Source: Romanomermis culicivorax | Taxonomy: Eukaryota > Nematoda > Enoplea > Mermithida > Mermithidae | Assembly (NCBI GenBank): GCA_963922205.1 | Contig: CAWUHX010000223.1 | Span: 1-64,000, forward strand | DNA length: 64,000 bases | Direction of reading: 5' to 3' | In this document: in pieces, positions 10,136 through 23,040 of the stretch | Numbering within the stretch: position 1 is the first letter of the stretch | Layout: every line of letters starts with the position of its first letter | Translations under genes and position numbers: made by a program | The notes under the pieces: generated by a model | Told to the model about the DNA's origin: nothing | The model's input: only the letters and a program-made list of their open reading frames with translations | Database searches by the model: none

Positions 10136-13100
10136 TTTACATTAAAAAAAGGAAAAAAGACAAAAAAAACAGAAAAATAGAAAACAAAAAATCACAAAAG
10201 ATGCAAATAATAAGCATAAAAAAACAAGGAAAGAAAACAAAAAACTGTAAAATGAACAAAAACTATAAAAAATGTAAAAATAGCAAATTAAACTAAAATA
10301 ATAATCATGAAAATAAAAAATTGATAGGAAAGTAGAAACAAAAAACCAAAAAAAAAACAAAAAAAAAGAAATTGAAGAAAAATTCACAAAAAATCCAAAT
10401 AATAAGCATAAAAACAAAAGAAAAAAGACAAAAAAGTAAAATGAACAAATAGAGAGAAAAATGTAAAAATAGCAAATTGAACTAAAACAATAATGATAAA
10501 AAGTAAAAAAAAGAGTTATGAAAAGTAGGAAACAAAAAAATTACAAAAAATGTAAAAAATAAGCATAAAACAAAAGAAAAAAGAGAAAAAACAGTAAAAT
10601 AAACAAACAAACTGTAAAAATAGCAAATAAAACTGAAACAATAATTATAAAAAGTAAAAAGTAATGAAAAAAAGTGCAAAAAGCAAAAAAAATTATGAAA
10701 AAATAAAAAACGCAAAAGTGAAGAAAAAATTAACAAAAAACTGAAAATAGAATTTAAAAAAATGACAAAAAAGTCGAAAAAATAGAAAACAACACAAAAA
10801 AGTTAATAGAACTAAAACAATAATAATAAAAAATAAAGTGATAAAAAATATAAAAAAAAAACAAAAAATATATGAAAAATAGAAAGCATATAAAAAAGAA
10901 AAATTCGAAAAAAGTAAAAATAGAACAAAAACAACAATAATAAAAAATTACTAAAAACGAAAAAAGGCAACAACACAAAAAAGCAAATAGAACTAAAAAA
11001 TGATAAAAAAAGTAATAAAACGTGAAAGAGTAATAAAAACATAAAAAGAGAAAAAAGCTCATAAAAATTAGAAAACAAAAAAAAAATTTTAAAAAAGTCA
11101 CAAAAACACAAAAAAGAACAAAAAAAACAAAAAAATAAAAAATTAAAAACAACACAAAAAGCAAATAGAACTAGAACAATAATGATGAAAAAGTAAAAAA
11201 ACGAAGAATGCTGTAAAAAAACAAAAAATCACAAAAAAACAAATAATAAGCATAAAAACAGTAAAAAAAAGAAAAAAGACATAAAATTACAAAAAAAACA
11301 AAAAGCACAAAAAAGGACAAAAAAATGAAAAATTGAAAACAACACAAAAAAGCAAATTGAACTAAAACAATTAAAAAACAAAACAAGTTGTTTAAAAATA
11401 CAAAACAAAAAAATCACAAAAAAACAAACAATAAGCATAAAAACAGTAGAAAAAAAGAAAAAGACAACAAAAATTACAAAAAAAAACAAAAAACACAAAA
11501 AAGAACAAAAAAGAAAAAATTGAGAAATTGAAAACAACATAAAAAAAGCAAATAGAACTAGAACAATAATGATGAAAAAGTAAAAAAACAAAAAATGTTG
11601 TAAAAAAGAAACAATAAGCATAAAAACAGTAAAAAAAAGAAAAAAGACAATAAAATTACAAAAAACAAAAAGCACAAAAAAGAACAAAAAAACAAAAAAA
11701 TGAAAAATTGAAAATAACACAAAAAAGCAAATAGAACTAAAACAATTAAAAAACAAAACAAGTTGTTTAAAAATACAAAACAAAAAAATCACAAAAAAAA
11801 CAAACAATGCGCATAAAAACAGTAGAAAAAAAGACAAAAAAAATTACAAAAAAAAACAAAAAACACAAAAAAGAACAAAAAAGAAAAAATTGAGAAATTG
11901 AAAACAACACAAAAAAGCAAATAGAAATAGAACAATAATGATGAAAAAGTAAAAAAACAAAAAATGTTGTAAAAAAAGAAACAAAAAAATCACAAAAAAG
12001 AAATAAGTATAAAAACAGTAAAAAAAAGAAAAAAGACAAAAAATTACAAAAAAACAAAAAGCACAAAAAAGAACAAAAAAACAAAAAAAAATGAAAAATT
12101 GAAAACAACACAAAAAAGCAAATAGAACTAAAACAATTAAAAAACAAAACAAGTTGTTTAAAAATACAAAACAAAAAAATCACAAAAAAACAAACAATGC
12201 GCATAAAAACAGTAGAAAAAAAGACAAAAAAAATTACAAAAAAAAACAAAAAACACAAAAAAGAACAAAAAAACAAAAAATTGAGAAATTGAAAACAACG
12301 CAAAAAAGCAAATAGAACTAGAACAATAATGATGAAAAAGTAATAAAAAAGTAATAGAAAAGTAACAAAAATTATGAAAAATAGAAAAAGTGTAAATAAA
12401 ATAAAATAATAGTGATAAGAAATAAAAATTGATAGAAAATTATAAAAACAAAAACAAAAAACTTACAAAAAAAACGAAAAAGTACAAAAGAATAAAAAAC
12501 AAAAAGTACAAAAAAATGAAACATTGAAAACAATATAAAAAAGCAAATAGAGCTAAAACAGTAATGATAAAAAAGAATTAAAAAAGTAAAAAAACAAAAA
12601 AAAATATGAAAAATAGAAAACAAAAAAAACACAAATATAAATAAGCATTAAAACAAAACAAAAAAAAAACAGATCAAAAAAGTAGAAAAAATGTAAAAAT
12701 TATAAAAAGTATTACTGTAGCTCGATTTTACAAAAAAAAATTTTTTTTACTTGAGCATCAACAATAAAAAAATATTACTGAAATTATGCAGTTTATAAAA
12801 AAGTACAAAATGATAAAAAAGTACATGAAGCAAAAAAATAGAAAACAACACAAAAAGTGTAAATAGAAATGAAATAATCATGATGTAAAGGCACAAAGTA
12901 TAAAAAATTGTGAAAAAAATCAAAATGAAAAATAGAAAAAAAACTTGAGAAAAATTCTCAAAAAGTAAAAATACAACTAAAAAAATTATAAAAAAAATGG
13001 AAAAAAACAAAAATATTACGAAAAAACAAAAAAAAAACAATGAAAATTGAAAACAACGCAAAAAAGCAAATAGTACTAAAAGAACAATGATAAAAAAGTA

Positions 13101-14205
13101 ATAAAGAAGTAGGAAAACAGAAAAAAAATTTGTCAAAAATCAAAAACAAAAAAAAATCCCAAAAAATAAAAAATATAAGCATGAAAACAAAAGAAATACG
13201 ACAAAAAAGTGCAGAAAACAGAAAAAATTATGAAAAATTGAAAACACAAAAAAGCAAATAGAACTAAAACAGATAGACAGTAACAAAAAAAAATAAAAGA
13301 ACCAACGAAAGTTATGAAAAATGGAAAGCGAAAAAAGCTCAAGAAATACAAATAATAAGCGTAAAAACAAAAGAAAAAAGACAAAAATAAAAAAAGTTCA
13401 AAAAACAATATAAAATTGAAAATAAAGCAAAAAAGCAAATAGAACTAAAACGATAATGATAAGATAAGTAAAAAACAAAAAAGATTTATGAAAAAAAGGA
13501 AACAAAAAATTCACATAAATGCAAATAATAGGCATAAAAACAAAAAAAGGGGAAAACAATAAAATTTACAAAAAAAGAAAAAAATGTAAAAATAGTAAAT
13601 AGAACTAAAACAATAATAATAAAAAAGTAATGAAAAAGTTTAAAAAACTAAAAAAGTTGTGAAAAATACAAAACAAAAAAAATGACAAAAAATACAAATA
13701 AGCATAAAAACGAAAGAAAATAGACAAAAAACCAAAAAGTACAAAAAACAAAAAGTACAAAAAAACTTTGAAAAATTGAAAACAACGCGAAAAAGCAAAT
13801 AGAACTAAAACAATACTGATAAAAAAGTAAACAAAAAACAAAAAAAATTATGAAAAATAGAATTAATCACAAAAAATACAAACAATAAGCATAAAAACAA
13901 AAAAAGTCAGAAAAACAAAAAATTGTGAAAAATTAAAAACAACACAAAAAGCAAATAGAGCAAAAACAATAATGATAAAAAAGTTAAAAAAACGAGAAAA
14001 GTTATGAAAAAAAGAAAACAAAAAAAAATCACAAAAAATACAAACAAGAACAAAAATGCAAGAAAAAGACAGAAAAATGATCAAAAAAGTAGAAAAAATG
14101 TAAAAATTATAAAAAGTATTACTGTGGCTTGATTTTACAAAAAAAATTTTTTTTTACTTGAGCATCAACAATTAGACAATATTACTGTAATTATGCAGTT
14201 TACAC
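10136..14205 (+). repeat. A-rich satellite, average unit ~185 bp, with a local dimer
   Basis: The anchor GCAAATAGAACTAAAACAAT recurs about every 150-235 bp (for example at 10471, 10622, 10982, 11160, 11351, 11547, 11716, 11916, 12117, 12307, 12541, 13063, 13252, 13432 and 13794). Between 11.38 and 12.3 kb a larger unit of about 375-390 bp repeats, marked by ACAAGTTGTTTAAAAATAC at about 11380, 11755 and 12147. A ~115-bp block ending near ATTATGCAGTTTA occurs at 12680-12800 and again at 14088-14205, closing two sub-arrays. The poly-Phe frames on the minus strand are low-complexity artefacts. Confidence 0.85.
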
Positions 14206-14224
14206 AAAAAATGTAAAGCTTCGA

Positions 14225-17200
14225 TTAAATTTCGCGTTCTTGCAATTCGGGTAACGATTCTAAACTTGGTGTAAACTTCCTACAATTGCTAAATTTTCGC
14301 CTTTTATCCAAAACCGACGAATTGATGTTTAAATTTTGATTTAAAATATAGCCGAAAACTTGTTGCTTTTTGGACAATTCTTTAAACTTTACATCGCTCC
14401 GATTATCGATCATTTTTTGTTTACACTTTTCCGAAAATTGTAAAGAATATTTCCGGCTATTTACATCTATGTCGTTGTTTTCTTTTTTTTCGTTGTTTTC
14501 TTTTTTTTCTAAAATTTTTCGACGATGGAAAGCTTGTAATTCGGATTTTCGATTTTTGTCCACAATTTGATTGAAATCTAAATCGCAAGATCGACGCATT
14601 TCGTCCATATAAACGTCGGGTATGAGCATGGCCGGGCCATTTTCGTCTTCGGAAAGTTCGACGATTTTGACCTGGAAAAGAAAAAAAATGAAAAAATAAA
14701 AAAAAAAAATAAAAAAAATACAAAAAACAAAAAAAACAAAAAAAACAAAAAAAACATAAAAAATAGAAACAAAAACAAAAACAAAGAATAGAAACAGAAC
14801 AAAAATAAAAACAAAACAAAAAAAAACAAAACAAAAATAAAAACAAAACAAAAAATAAATTTTAAAATTAAAAAAAAGAAAAGGGAAAAAATTGTGAAAA
14901 ACAAAAAATAGAGAAAACTTTGGAGGAGAAATGGGAAAAATTGAAAAATTCGAAAAAACAAAAAATTGAAAACTTGTAAAAAATAAAACAGCAAAAAAGA
15001 ATTGAAAAAAAGAAAAGCGAAAAATGTAAAAAATAAAAAACATAAAAAAACATAAAAAATAGAAACAAAAACAAAAACAAAAAAAAGAAACAGAACAAAA
15101 ATAAAAACAAAACAAAAAATAAATTTTAAAATTAAAAAAAAAGAAAAGGGGAAAATTGTGAAAAACAAAAAATAGAGAAAACTTTGGAGGAGAAATGGAA
15201 AAAATTGAAAAATTCGAAAAAAAATTGAAAACTTGTAAAAAATAAAACGAAAAATAAGCGGAAAAAGCGAAAAAATGTGAAAAATGAAGAAATAAAATTA
15301 AAAACTAAAAACACAGACGGGGAAAATGTAAAAAATTTGGAAAAATATTAAAATAAAGAATTAAAAAAAAAGAAAAGGGGAAAATTCTAAGAAATAACAG
15401 AACCAAAAAAAAATTTTTGAAAAGACAAAAAAAAAATAAAGAAAAATTAAACAAAGAAAAGAAAAACTGTAAAAAATGATGAAGAATTAAAAAAATAAAA
15501 CGTAAAAAGTTCTAAAGAAAAAAATTGAGAAAAGTAAAAGAAACGGAAAAAAAGTACAAGAAATAAAAAAACGGAGAAAATTAAAATAGGAAAAAATTGT
15601 AAAAATTTAAGAAAAAACTAAAAAACCAATAAAAAAGGAAAAAATTGTAAAAAATAGAAAAAAGCGAAAGATTTGAAAAAAGCTAAAAAAAATAAAAAGG
15701 GAAATTTGTAAATGAAAAATAGATCAACATTTGAAAAGAAAAAAAAGAAGGAAAAAATCGTGCGAAAAATTGAGAAAAAGTGAAAAAAAACAAAAAAAGT
15801 GAAGAAAGTAAAAAATTGTAAAAATAAAAAAATTAAGAAAAATTAAAAAAAAAATGAAAAAAAACAAAAAATAGAAACAAAAGCAAAGAGAAACAAAAAC
15901 AAAAAAAAAAACAAAATTTAAAAATTAAAAAAAAGAAAAGAGGAAAATTGTGAAAAACAAAAAATAGAGAAAACTTTAGAGGAGAAATGGAAAAAAGTAA
16001 AAAGATTGAAAAAATAGAAAAATTGATAAAAATTCCTAAAAAATTGGAAACGTAAAAAATAAAACAGTAAAAAACAATTGAATAAAAGAAAGTGAAAAAT
16101 TGTAAAAAATGAAAAAAAAAATTAAAAACTAAATACACAAACGGGAAAAATATAAAAAAACCAGAAAAATTTGAAAAAACGTGGAAAAATATTAAAATAA
16201 AGAATTAAAAAAGGAAAAAGGGAAAATTGTAAGAAATAAAAAAACCAAAAAAAATTTGAAAAGCCAAAAAAAGTGAAAAATTGTAAAAAAATAAAAAAAT
16301 TAAGAAGAATTAAACAAAGGGAAAAAGTGAATAAAATAGAATTTAAAAAAAGTAAAATTTATAAAAAAAACAAAGTTGAAAAAAAGTAAAAATTGTAAAA
16401 AATAAAAAATTGAGGAAAATTTGGAAAAAAAAACAAAAAAAGAAGAAAAATTGTAAAAAGATTAAAAAAAAGGTAATAATTACCAAAAATAAAAAAGTTA
16501 GAAGAATTGAAACGAAAAAAAGAAAAAGTTGTAAAGTAGAAAATTGAGAAAAGTTAAAAAAAACGGAACAAAGTATAAAAAATAAAAAAACGGAGAAAAT
16601 TGTAAAAATAGAAAAAAAGAAGAAAAATTACCGAAAAATTATAAAAAAAAATTGTAAAAAATAGAAAAATTTAGTAAGAAAAGGAACAAATTATAAAAAA
16701 AAATTGAGAAAATAAGAAAAAGGGAAAATAGTAAAAATTCGAGAAAAAACTAAGAAAAACAATAAAAAAGGAAAAAATTGTAAAACTTAGAAAAAAACGA
16801 AAGATTTGAAAAAACTGAAAAATTAAAAAAAAAACAAGAAATGGAAAAATTGTGAATAAAAACAAGAAAAAAATTTGAAAAAAGAAGAAAAAAGCGTGAA
16901 AAAATTGTAAAAATAAAAAAATAAGAAAGAACAAAAAATAAGACAACAAAAAATAAAAAGAATTGTGAAAAATAAAAAAAAATGAAAAAATTAAAAAAAC
17001 AGAAGAATGAAAAATGGTAAAAAATAAAATTTGTAAATTGTAAAAATTGTAAAAAAAACAAAATAAAAAATAACAAAATAAACGGAAAACTTGTATAAAA
17101 ATACCAAAAAAATAAAAGGGAAAAACTGAAATAAAGAAAAATTTGAGAAAAAACGGAAAAAGTGAAAAATTGGAGAAAAAATTAAAAAAAAAACAAACAA

Positions 17201-20200
17201 AAATTAAAGAACAAAAAAAAGAAAATTTAAACAAAAGAAGAAAGGAACAAACTGTAAAAGATAGAAAAAAATTGAGAAAATTAGAAAAGGAAGAAATGGT
17301 AAAAATAAAAAATATAAAAAAATTAGCAAAAAATAATAAAAAAGAAGCATTGTAAAAAAAGAGAAAATTTGAAAAAAGAAAATCAATGAAAAAAATTAAG
17401 AAAAACAAAAGGAAAAAGTTATGAAAAATCAAAAAATAGAGAAAAATTTGAAAAAAGGCAAAAAGTGTTGAAAAATTGAGGAAAAAGTGAAGAAAAACAA
17501 AAAAATGTGAAAAAATGTAAAAATAAAAAATTAAGAAAAATTAAAAAAGGACAAATTAGAAAAAATTAAAAAAAAGAAAGTAAAAGTTGTAAAAAAGAAA
17601 AATAATAAAAAAATGAAAAAACAAAAGGAAAAAGTTATGGAAAATCAAAAAAGAGAGAAAAATTTGAAAAGAGGCAAAAAGTGTTGAAAAATTGAGGGAA
17701 AAGTGAAAAAAAAACAAAAAAATGGGAAAAAATGTAAAAATAACAAATTAAGAAAAATTAAAAAAGGACAAATTGGAGAAAATTGAAAAAAAGAAAGTAA
17801 AAAGATGTTAAAAAAATAAAAAAAAAAGAAAAAACTTTAGAAAAATCAAAAAATAGAGAAAAATTTGAAAAAAGGCAAAAAGTGTTGAAAAATTGAGGAA
17901 AAAAATGAAAAAAACGAAAAAATAAAATAATGTAAAAATAAAAAACAAAGAAAAATTAAGAAAAAATTGAAAACTGAAAAGTTGTAAAAAAATGAGAAAA
18001 TGAAAAATTGGGAAAAAAAGTAAAAATAAAAAAATAAGGAAAAATAATTAAAAAAAATAATTAATTTACCGTCGAAGTTTTCCTAATTAATTTTTCGTAT
18101 TCGATCAATTGACGCCAGAATCCCAAATTGGGACGCACCAAAGGCCGCTTCAAGGCCAAATGGGCGTAGGCCCGCCTCAACGACAAACGTTCATATTTGA
18201 CCAAATAGGCCAAGGCTAAAGAACAAGAACGGCTAACGCCGGCCAAACAATGGAGTAAAGTTTTGCCGCCGCCGCCGCCGTCGCCGCCGCTCCCATTTTC
18301 CCAAATTTTGTCGGCGATTTCGTCGAAATATTGAGCAATATTTTCCGTTTCCGTATCGTCCAACCACAATTTCAAACGTTCGAAATCCAAATTATTACCC
18401 GGTAAATTTGGAACTTCGTTGGTACAATTGATAACGCAAGTTATACCTGTAAAATTTTGAAACATAAAGTTTACGGGAGAGAATAGAAAAAAATGAAACA
18501 TAAAGTTTACGGGAGAGAAAAAATTGAAACATAAAGTATACGGGAGAAAAAAATTGAAATATCAAGTGTACGGGTTAAAAAATTGAAACATAAAGTTTAC
18601 GGGAGAAAAAAAATGAAATATCAAGTGTACGGGTTAAAAAATTGAAACATAAAGTTTACAGGAGAAAAAATTTGAAACATCAACTGTAGGGGTTGAAAAA
18701 CTGAAACATAAAGTTTACAAGAGAAAAAATCATAAAGTTTACGGGAGAGAAAATTTGAAATATCAAGTGTATGGGTTAAAAAATTGAAACATAAAGTTTA
18801 CAGGAGAAAAAATTTGAAACATCAACTGTACGGGTTGAAAAACTGAAACATAAAGTTTACAAGAGAAAAAATTTGAAACATAAAGTTTACGGGAGAAAAA
18901 ATTTGAAATATCAAGTGTACGGGTTAAAAAATTGAAACATAAAGTTTACGGGAGGGGAAAAAATAAAGCATAATGTTTACGAGAGAAAAAACAATTGAAA
19001 CATAAAGTTTATGGGAGGGAAAAATTGAAACATAAAGTTTACGGCAGATGAAAAATTGAAACATGAAGTTTACAGGAGGAAAAATTTGAAACATCAACTG
19101 TACGGGTTGAAAAACTGAAACATAAAGTTTACAAGAGAAAAAATTTGAAACATAAAGTTTACGGGAGAAAAAATTTGAAATATCTAGTGTACGGGTTAAA
19201 AAATTGAAACATAAAGTTTACAGGAGAAAAAATTTGAAACATCAACTGTACGGGTTGAAAAACTGAAACATAAAGTTTACAAGAGAAAAAATTTGAAACA
19301 TAAAGTTTACGGGAGAAAAAATTTGAAATATCTAGTGTACGGGTTAAAAAATTGAAACATAAAGTTTACGGGAGGGGAAAAAAATAAAGCATAATGTTTA
19401 CGAGAGAAAAAACAATTGAAACATAAAGTTTACGGGAGGGAAAAATTGAAACATAAAGTTTACGGCAGATGAAAAATTGAAACATAAAGTTTACAGGAGA
19501 AAAAATTTGAAACATCAACTGTACGGGTTGAAAAACTGAAACATAAAGTTTACAAGAGAAAAAATTTGAAACATAAAGTTTACGGGAGAGAAAATTTGAA
19601 ATATCAAGTGTATGGGTTAAAAAATTGAAACATAAAGTTTACGGGAAAGAAAAAATTGAAACATGAGGTTTACGGCAGAGCAAAAATTGAAACATAAAGT
19701 TTACAGGAGAAAAAATTTGAAACATAAAGTTTACGGGAGAAAAAATTTGAAATATCAAGTGTATGGGTTAAAAAATTGAAACATAAAGTTTACGGGAGAG
19801 AAAAAGTTGAAACATCAACTGTACAGTTTAAAAAATCGAAACATAAAGATTACAGGAGGGCGAAAAATGAAGCATAAAGTTTACGGGAGAAAAAATAAAT
19901 GAAACATAAAGTTTACGGGAGGGAAAAAATCGAGCTCTCGAACATCAGATATCCAACTGTAGGACATCAGATATCGAGCTCTCGGACGTCAGATATCGAG
20001 CTGTCGGACATCACATACCGAGCTCTCGGACATCAGGTATCAAGCTCTATGGCATGAGATATCAAGCTCTAGGATATCACATATCGAGCTCTCGGACATT
20101 AGATTTCGAACTTTTGGACAACTAGATATCGAACTCTCTGATGACTGATACCAACCTCTTGGACAGCACATATCGAGCTCTAGGATATCACACACCGAGG

Positions 20201-20502
20201 TCTCGGACATTAGATATCGAACTCTCGGACATCGGACACCAAGCTCTAGGATGTCACATATCGAGCTTCCGGACATTAAAAATTGAACTTTTGGACAACA
20301 GATATAGAACTCTCGGACATTAGACATCGAACCCTCGGACATCAGATATGAACTTTGGACTTTGGTCCGAGGCCCGTCTCGGACATCACCTACCTAAATT
20401 TTGCAACGTTTCCGGATTCAAATCGCTAACGCCGCAAACGTACAAACCATTGGTCACTTCGGTCAATTTAGCAAATTTAGGATTGACTTTAAAAACGGGC
20501 AT
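14225..20502 (-). CDS. dual-specificity protein phosphatase, DUSP14/18-like, 3 exons
   Basis: Exons, minus strand: 20502-20394, 18446-18070 and 14671-14225, phases 1 and 0, product 310 residues. The active site is HCLAGVSRS with nucleophile Cys103 and Arg109; Asp66 or Asp67 (LWLDDTE) is the likely general acid. The segment RPLVRPNLGFWRQLIEYEKL strongly resembles DUSP14/18/21, and the next junction gives STVKIV...IPDVY, again like DUSP14. These enzymes remove phosphate from Tyr and Ser/Thr, often on MAP kinases; the substrate here is inferred only. Unusual features are a Gly/Asp/Ser-rich insertion (residues 88-97) just before the catalytic loop and a charged C-terminal tail of about 130 residues (EKKENNEKKENND) absent from small vertebrate DUSPs. 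The start Met at 20502 lies 24 bases after a TTTTTTTAG acceptor, which may be a trans-splice site or an upstream intron. Confidence 0.87.
14672..18069. repeat. A-rich low-complexity intron 2 of the phosphatase gene
   Basis: About 3.4 kb of A runs broken by G, T and C. One larger duplication is visible: the block with AACTTTGGAGGAGAAATGG near 14920 recurs near 15180 and, diverged, near 15970. Another set (GAAAAATTTGAAAAAAGGC) recurs near 17440, 17650 and 17860, a period of about 210-215 bp. On the sense strand the intron is pyrimidine-rich. No exon was found in it. Confidence 0.8.
18480..19930. repeat. ~28-33-bp minisatellite in phosphatase intron 1
   Basis: The word GAAACATAAAGTTTACGGGA followed by GAAAAAATT repeats more than 40 times, alternating with variants such as GAAATATCAAGTGTACGGG and GAAACATCAACTGTACGGG. 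Blocks of several variants are themselves repeated (for example about 18.67-18.98 versus 19.06-19.38 kb), so a higher-order arrangement of about 0.3 kb exists. Confidence 0.92.
19931..20352. repeat. ~22-26-bp minisatellite in phosphatase intron 1
   Basis: Tandem variants of ATATCGAGCTCTCGGACATC, about 17 copies, run up to the exon 1 donor region. The unit contains SacI-like GAGCTC and EcoRV-like GATATC palindromes. It abuts the previous minisatellite directly but is unrelated in sequence. Confidence 0.9.
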
Positions 20503-20734
20503 AATAACCGAACAAATTTTCGCCGGCTAAAAAAAATTTATACTCGTTTTAAAACATAAAATCTACCGGTTCAAGAAAAATGTCCTATTTTCCAAAAAAG
20601 CTGGAAAATGCACGTAAAAAGTTGGCAATTCGCCCGTACCAGGCGCGGAATGATCGATTATTCTAATACGTATAGGCACGTGCTTATCACGTGAACAAAA
20701 AAAAACATGATTCTAATTAGTATATTCTCGGAGA

Positions 20735-21040
20735 ATGTTTCTAGAAAATGACGTCATTCTAATTTTTTTCTCTTTTTTCTTTTGATTAATGAAACCGTTT
20801 TGGTGATGTTATACGCAAAGTATGAAAACAAATTATCGATTTTCCGCTTCTAGAAGCACCATTCTAATTAGAATGACGTCATTGGAGTAGATAGAGCCCT
20901 AATGAAAATGCTATAGCAGAATTATTTATCCCTGTTTTTGATAAGCTGATAAGGAAATTGATGGGGGCGAATAATTGGAAAAACACGTAGAATTAGCAAA
21001 TATTGGAAAATTTGTGATAAGCAACAAGGAAAATTAAAAA
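20735..21040. repeat. ~310-bp duplicated block with CRE palindromes, copy 1
   Basis: This block and 22712-23040 share nearly all of their sequence, including ATTCTAATTAGAATGACGTC, GCTTCTAGAAGCACC, GTTATACGCAAAGTAT and GATAAGCTGATAAGG. Each holds TGACGTCA sites within longer palindromes. Each copy stands directly in front of an A-rich array. No coding potential. Confidence 0.85.
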
Positions 21041-22711
21041 AAAATTGAAAATAACAAAAAATGAAAAAAACAATAAAAACGAAAAGTAAACAAAAAAGTA
21101 CAATTAAGATACTCAAAAAAGTAAAAAAAAAACATCCAAAAATATAGAAGAAACGGAGAACCCAATAAAAGAATAATGAAAATAACAATCAACAACAAAA
21201 GAAAGACCAGAAAAAGTAAATGAAAAGAGTATAATAGGCCAAAAAATGAAAAAAACGAAATATAACAAGTAAAAACCAAAAAAATTTGAGCCAAAAAAGA
21301 AAAAAAAGAAAACAAAAAAATTAATAATAAAAATGAGCAAGAACACAAAAAAGTAAAAAATAAAACAAGAAAATACAAAAAAAGAAAAAATGATCAAAAT
21401 AAAAAAAAAAAAAAGAAAAAGAAAAGAAAAGAAAAGAAAAGAAAAGAAAAGAAAAGAAAAGAAAAGAAAAGAAAAGAAAAGAAAAGAAAAGAAAAGAAAA
21501 GAAAAGAAAAGAAAAGAAAAGAAAAGAAAAGAAAAGAAAAGAAAAGAAAAGAAAAGAAAAGAAAAGAAAAGAAAAGAAAAGAAAAGAAAAGAAAAGAAAA
21601 GAAAAGAAAAGAAAAGAAAAGAAAAGAAAAGAAAAGAAAAGAAAAGAAAAGAAAAGAAAAGACTAAAAAAATAAAATTAAGAAAAAAAAATAAAAAAAAA
21701 TAAAATTAACTAAAAAAAATAAAATTAGGAATAAAGGTAAAAAAAATCTAGAAAACATAAAATAATACAAAATAAAAACACAAAAACTTAATAATAAGAA
21801 TAAACAAATAGAAATTTGAAACAAGCGGAGTGAGTAAAAAAAGAAAGAAAAAAGGAAAAAAATTGTAAAAATTAAAAGAAAATAAAAAGTAAAAAATAGG
21901 AGCAAGAAAACATATAAAAGTAATGCAAAAACAAGAAGAATAAAGAAAAAAATAAAAAAACCAAGAAAAGTGATACAAAATACACAAAAAAACACAAAAA
22001 ATATTAATAAGAATGAAAAAAAGAATAGAAATACAAGGGGAAAAAGAGAAAAAAGAAAAACGAAAAACTAAAAAAAATCGAACGATAATTTTTAAAAATA
22101 AAAAAATGAAAAAGTAAAAAAAAAATCAGAACTAAAAACATTGAGAAAAAGAAAAAACTAAAAGAATAATGCAAAAATAAAAATATAGAAGCGAAAATAA
22201 AAAATTGTAAAATTTTCGAAAATTGCTAGACAATTTGTAAAGTTGCAAAAATAGTCGTGAAATTGCCTGAAAATTGTAAAGTTGCTACAAAAATTTCCAG
22301 AAAAACTGTAAAGTTCCAAAAAAAGTTGTAAAATTGTCAGAAAAGTTGTAAAATTGCCTAAAAACTGTAGAAATGTCAAAAAATTTGCCAGAAAAGTTGT
22401 AAAATTGCAAAAAAAAATTTAATTTGCTTAAAAATACCTAAAATTGATTAGAAAATACCAAAATAGTTGCGAAATTAAAAAAAAAATTGTAAAGCGTCCA
22501 AAAAAGTTGTAAAGTTACTGAAAACGTCGTAAAGTATCAAAAAATTTCAGGAAAAGTTGTAAAATTGCAAAAAAATTGTAAAATTGCTTAAAATTGTAAA
22601 AAATTATTTAAATATGCCTAAAAAAAGTCAAAAGGCTTGTAGAATTGCTAAAATTTTTTTTTGCAAAATTGCTAAAACAAAAAGTTGTAAAGTGTTGAAA
22701 AATCGCCATCT
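21041..22711. repeat. A-rich tract with a (GAAAA)n microsatellite and GTTGTAAAATTGC-type repeats
   Basis: 21041-21406 and 21662-22190 are A-rich low complexity. At 21407-21661 there is a nearly perfect GAAAA pentamer array of about 50 units. From about 22195 to 22705, words such as CAGAAAAGTTGTAAAATTGC repeat every 20-40 bp. The Lys/Arg/Glu frame over the pentamer array is not a gene. Confidence 0.88.
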
Positions 22712-23040
22712 TGGAGAATTTTTCTAGAAAATGACGTCATAATAATTTTTTTCTTTTTTTGATTAATAAAAATGAAACCGTTTTGCTGATGTTATACGCA
22801 AAGTATAAAAACAAATTATCGATTTTCCGCTTCTAGAAGCACCATTCTAATTAGAATGACGTCATTAGAGAAGATGGAGCCCTAATGAAAATAGTATAGT
22901 CTCGTTTTAAGCGGATTATTTATCTCTGTTTTTGATAAGCTGATAAGGAAAATTGATGGGGGCGAAAAATTGGAAAAACACGTAGAATTAGCAAATATTT
23001 AGAAAATTTTTGCAGTGATAAACAACAAAAAAATTAAAAA
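22712..23040. repeat. ~310-bp duplicated block with CRE palindromes, copy 2
   Basis: Second copy of the block at 20735-21040. Differences are scattered substitutions and short indels, with an extra ~15 bp near 22905 (AGTCTCGTTTTAAGCGG). Confidence 0.85.

Noticed and set aside
10142-13841. Many minus-strand frames of 60-200 codons rich in Phe, Leu and Cys, suggesting membrane proteins
   Set aside because: They overlap in several frames, follow the A-rich satellite period, and have no start or splice context.
21390-21674. 94-codon Lys/Arg/Glu frame
   Set aside because: It is the (GAAAA)n microsatellite read in one frame; no other coding evidence.
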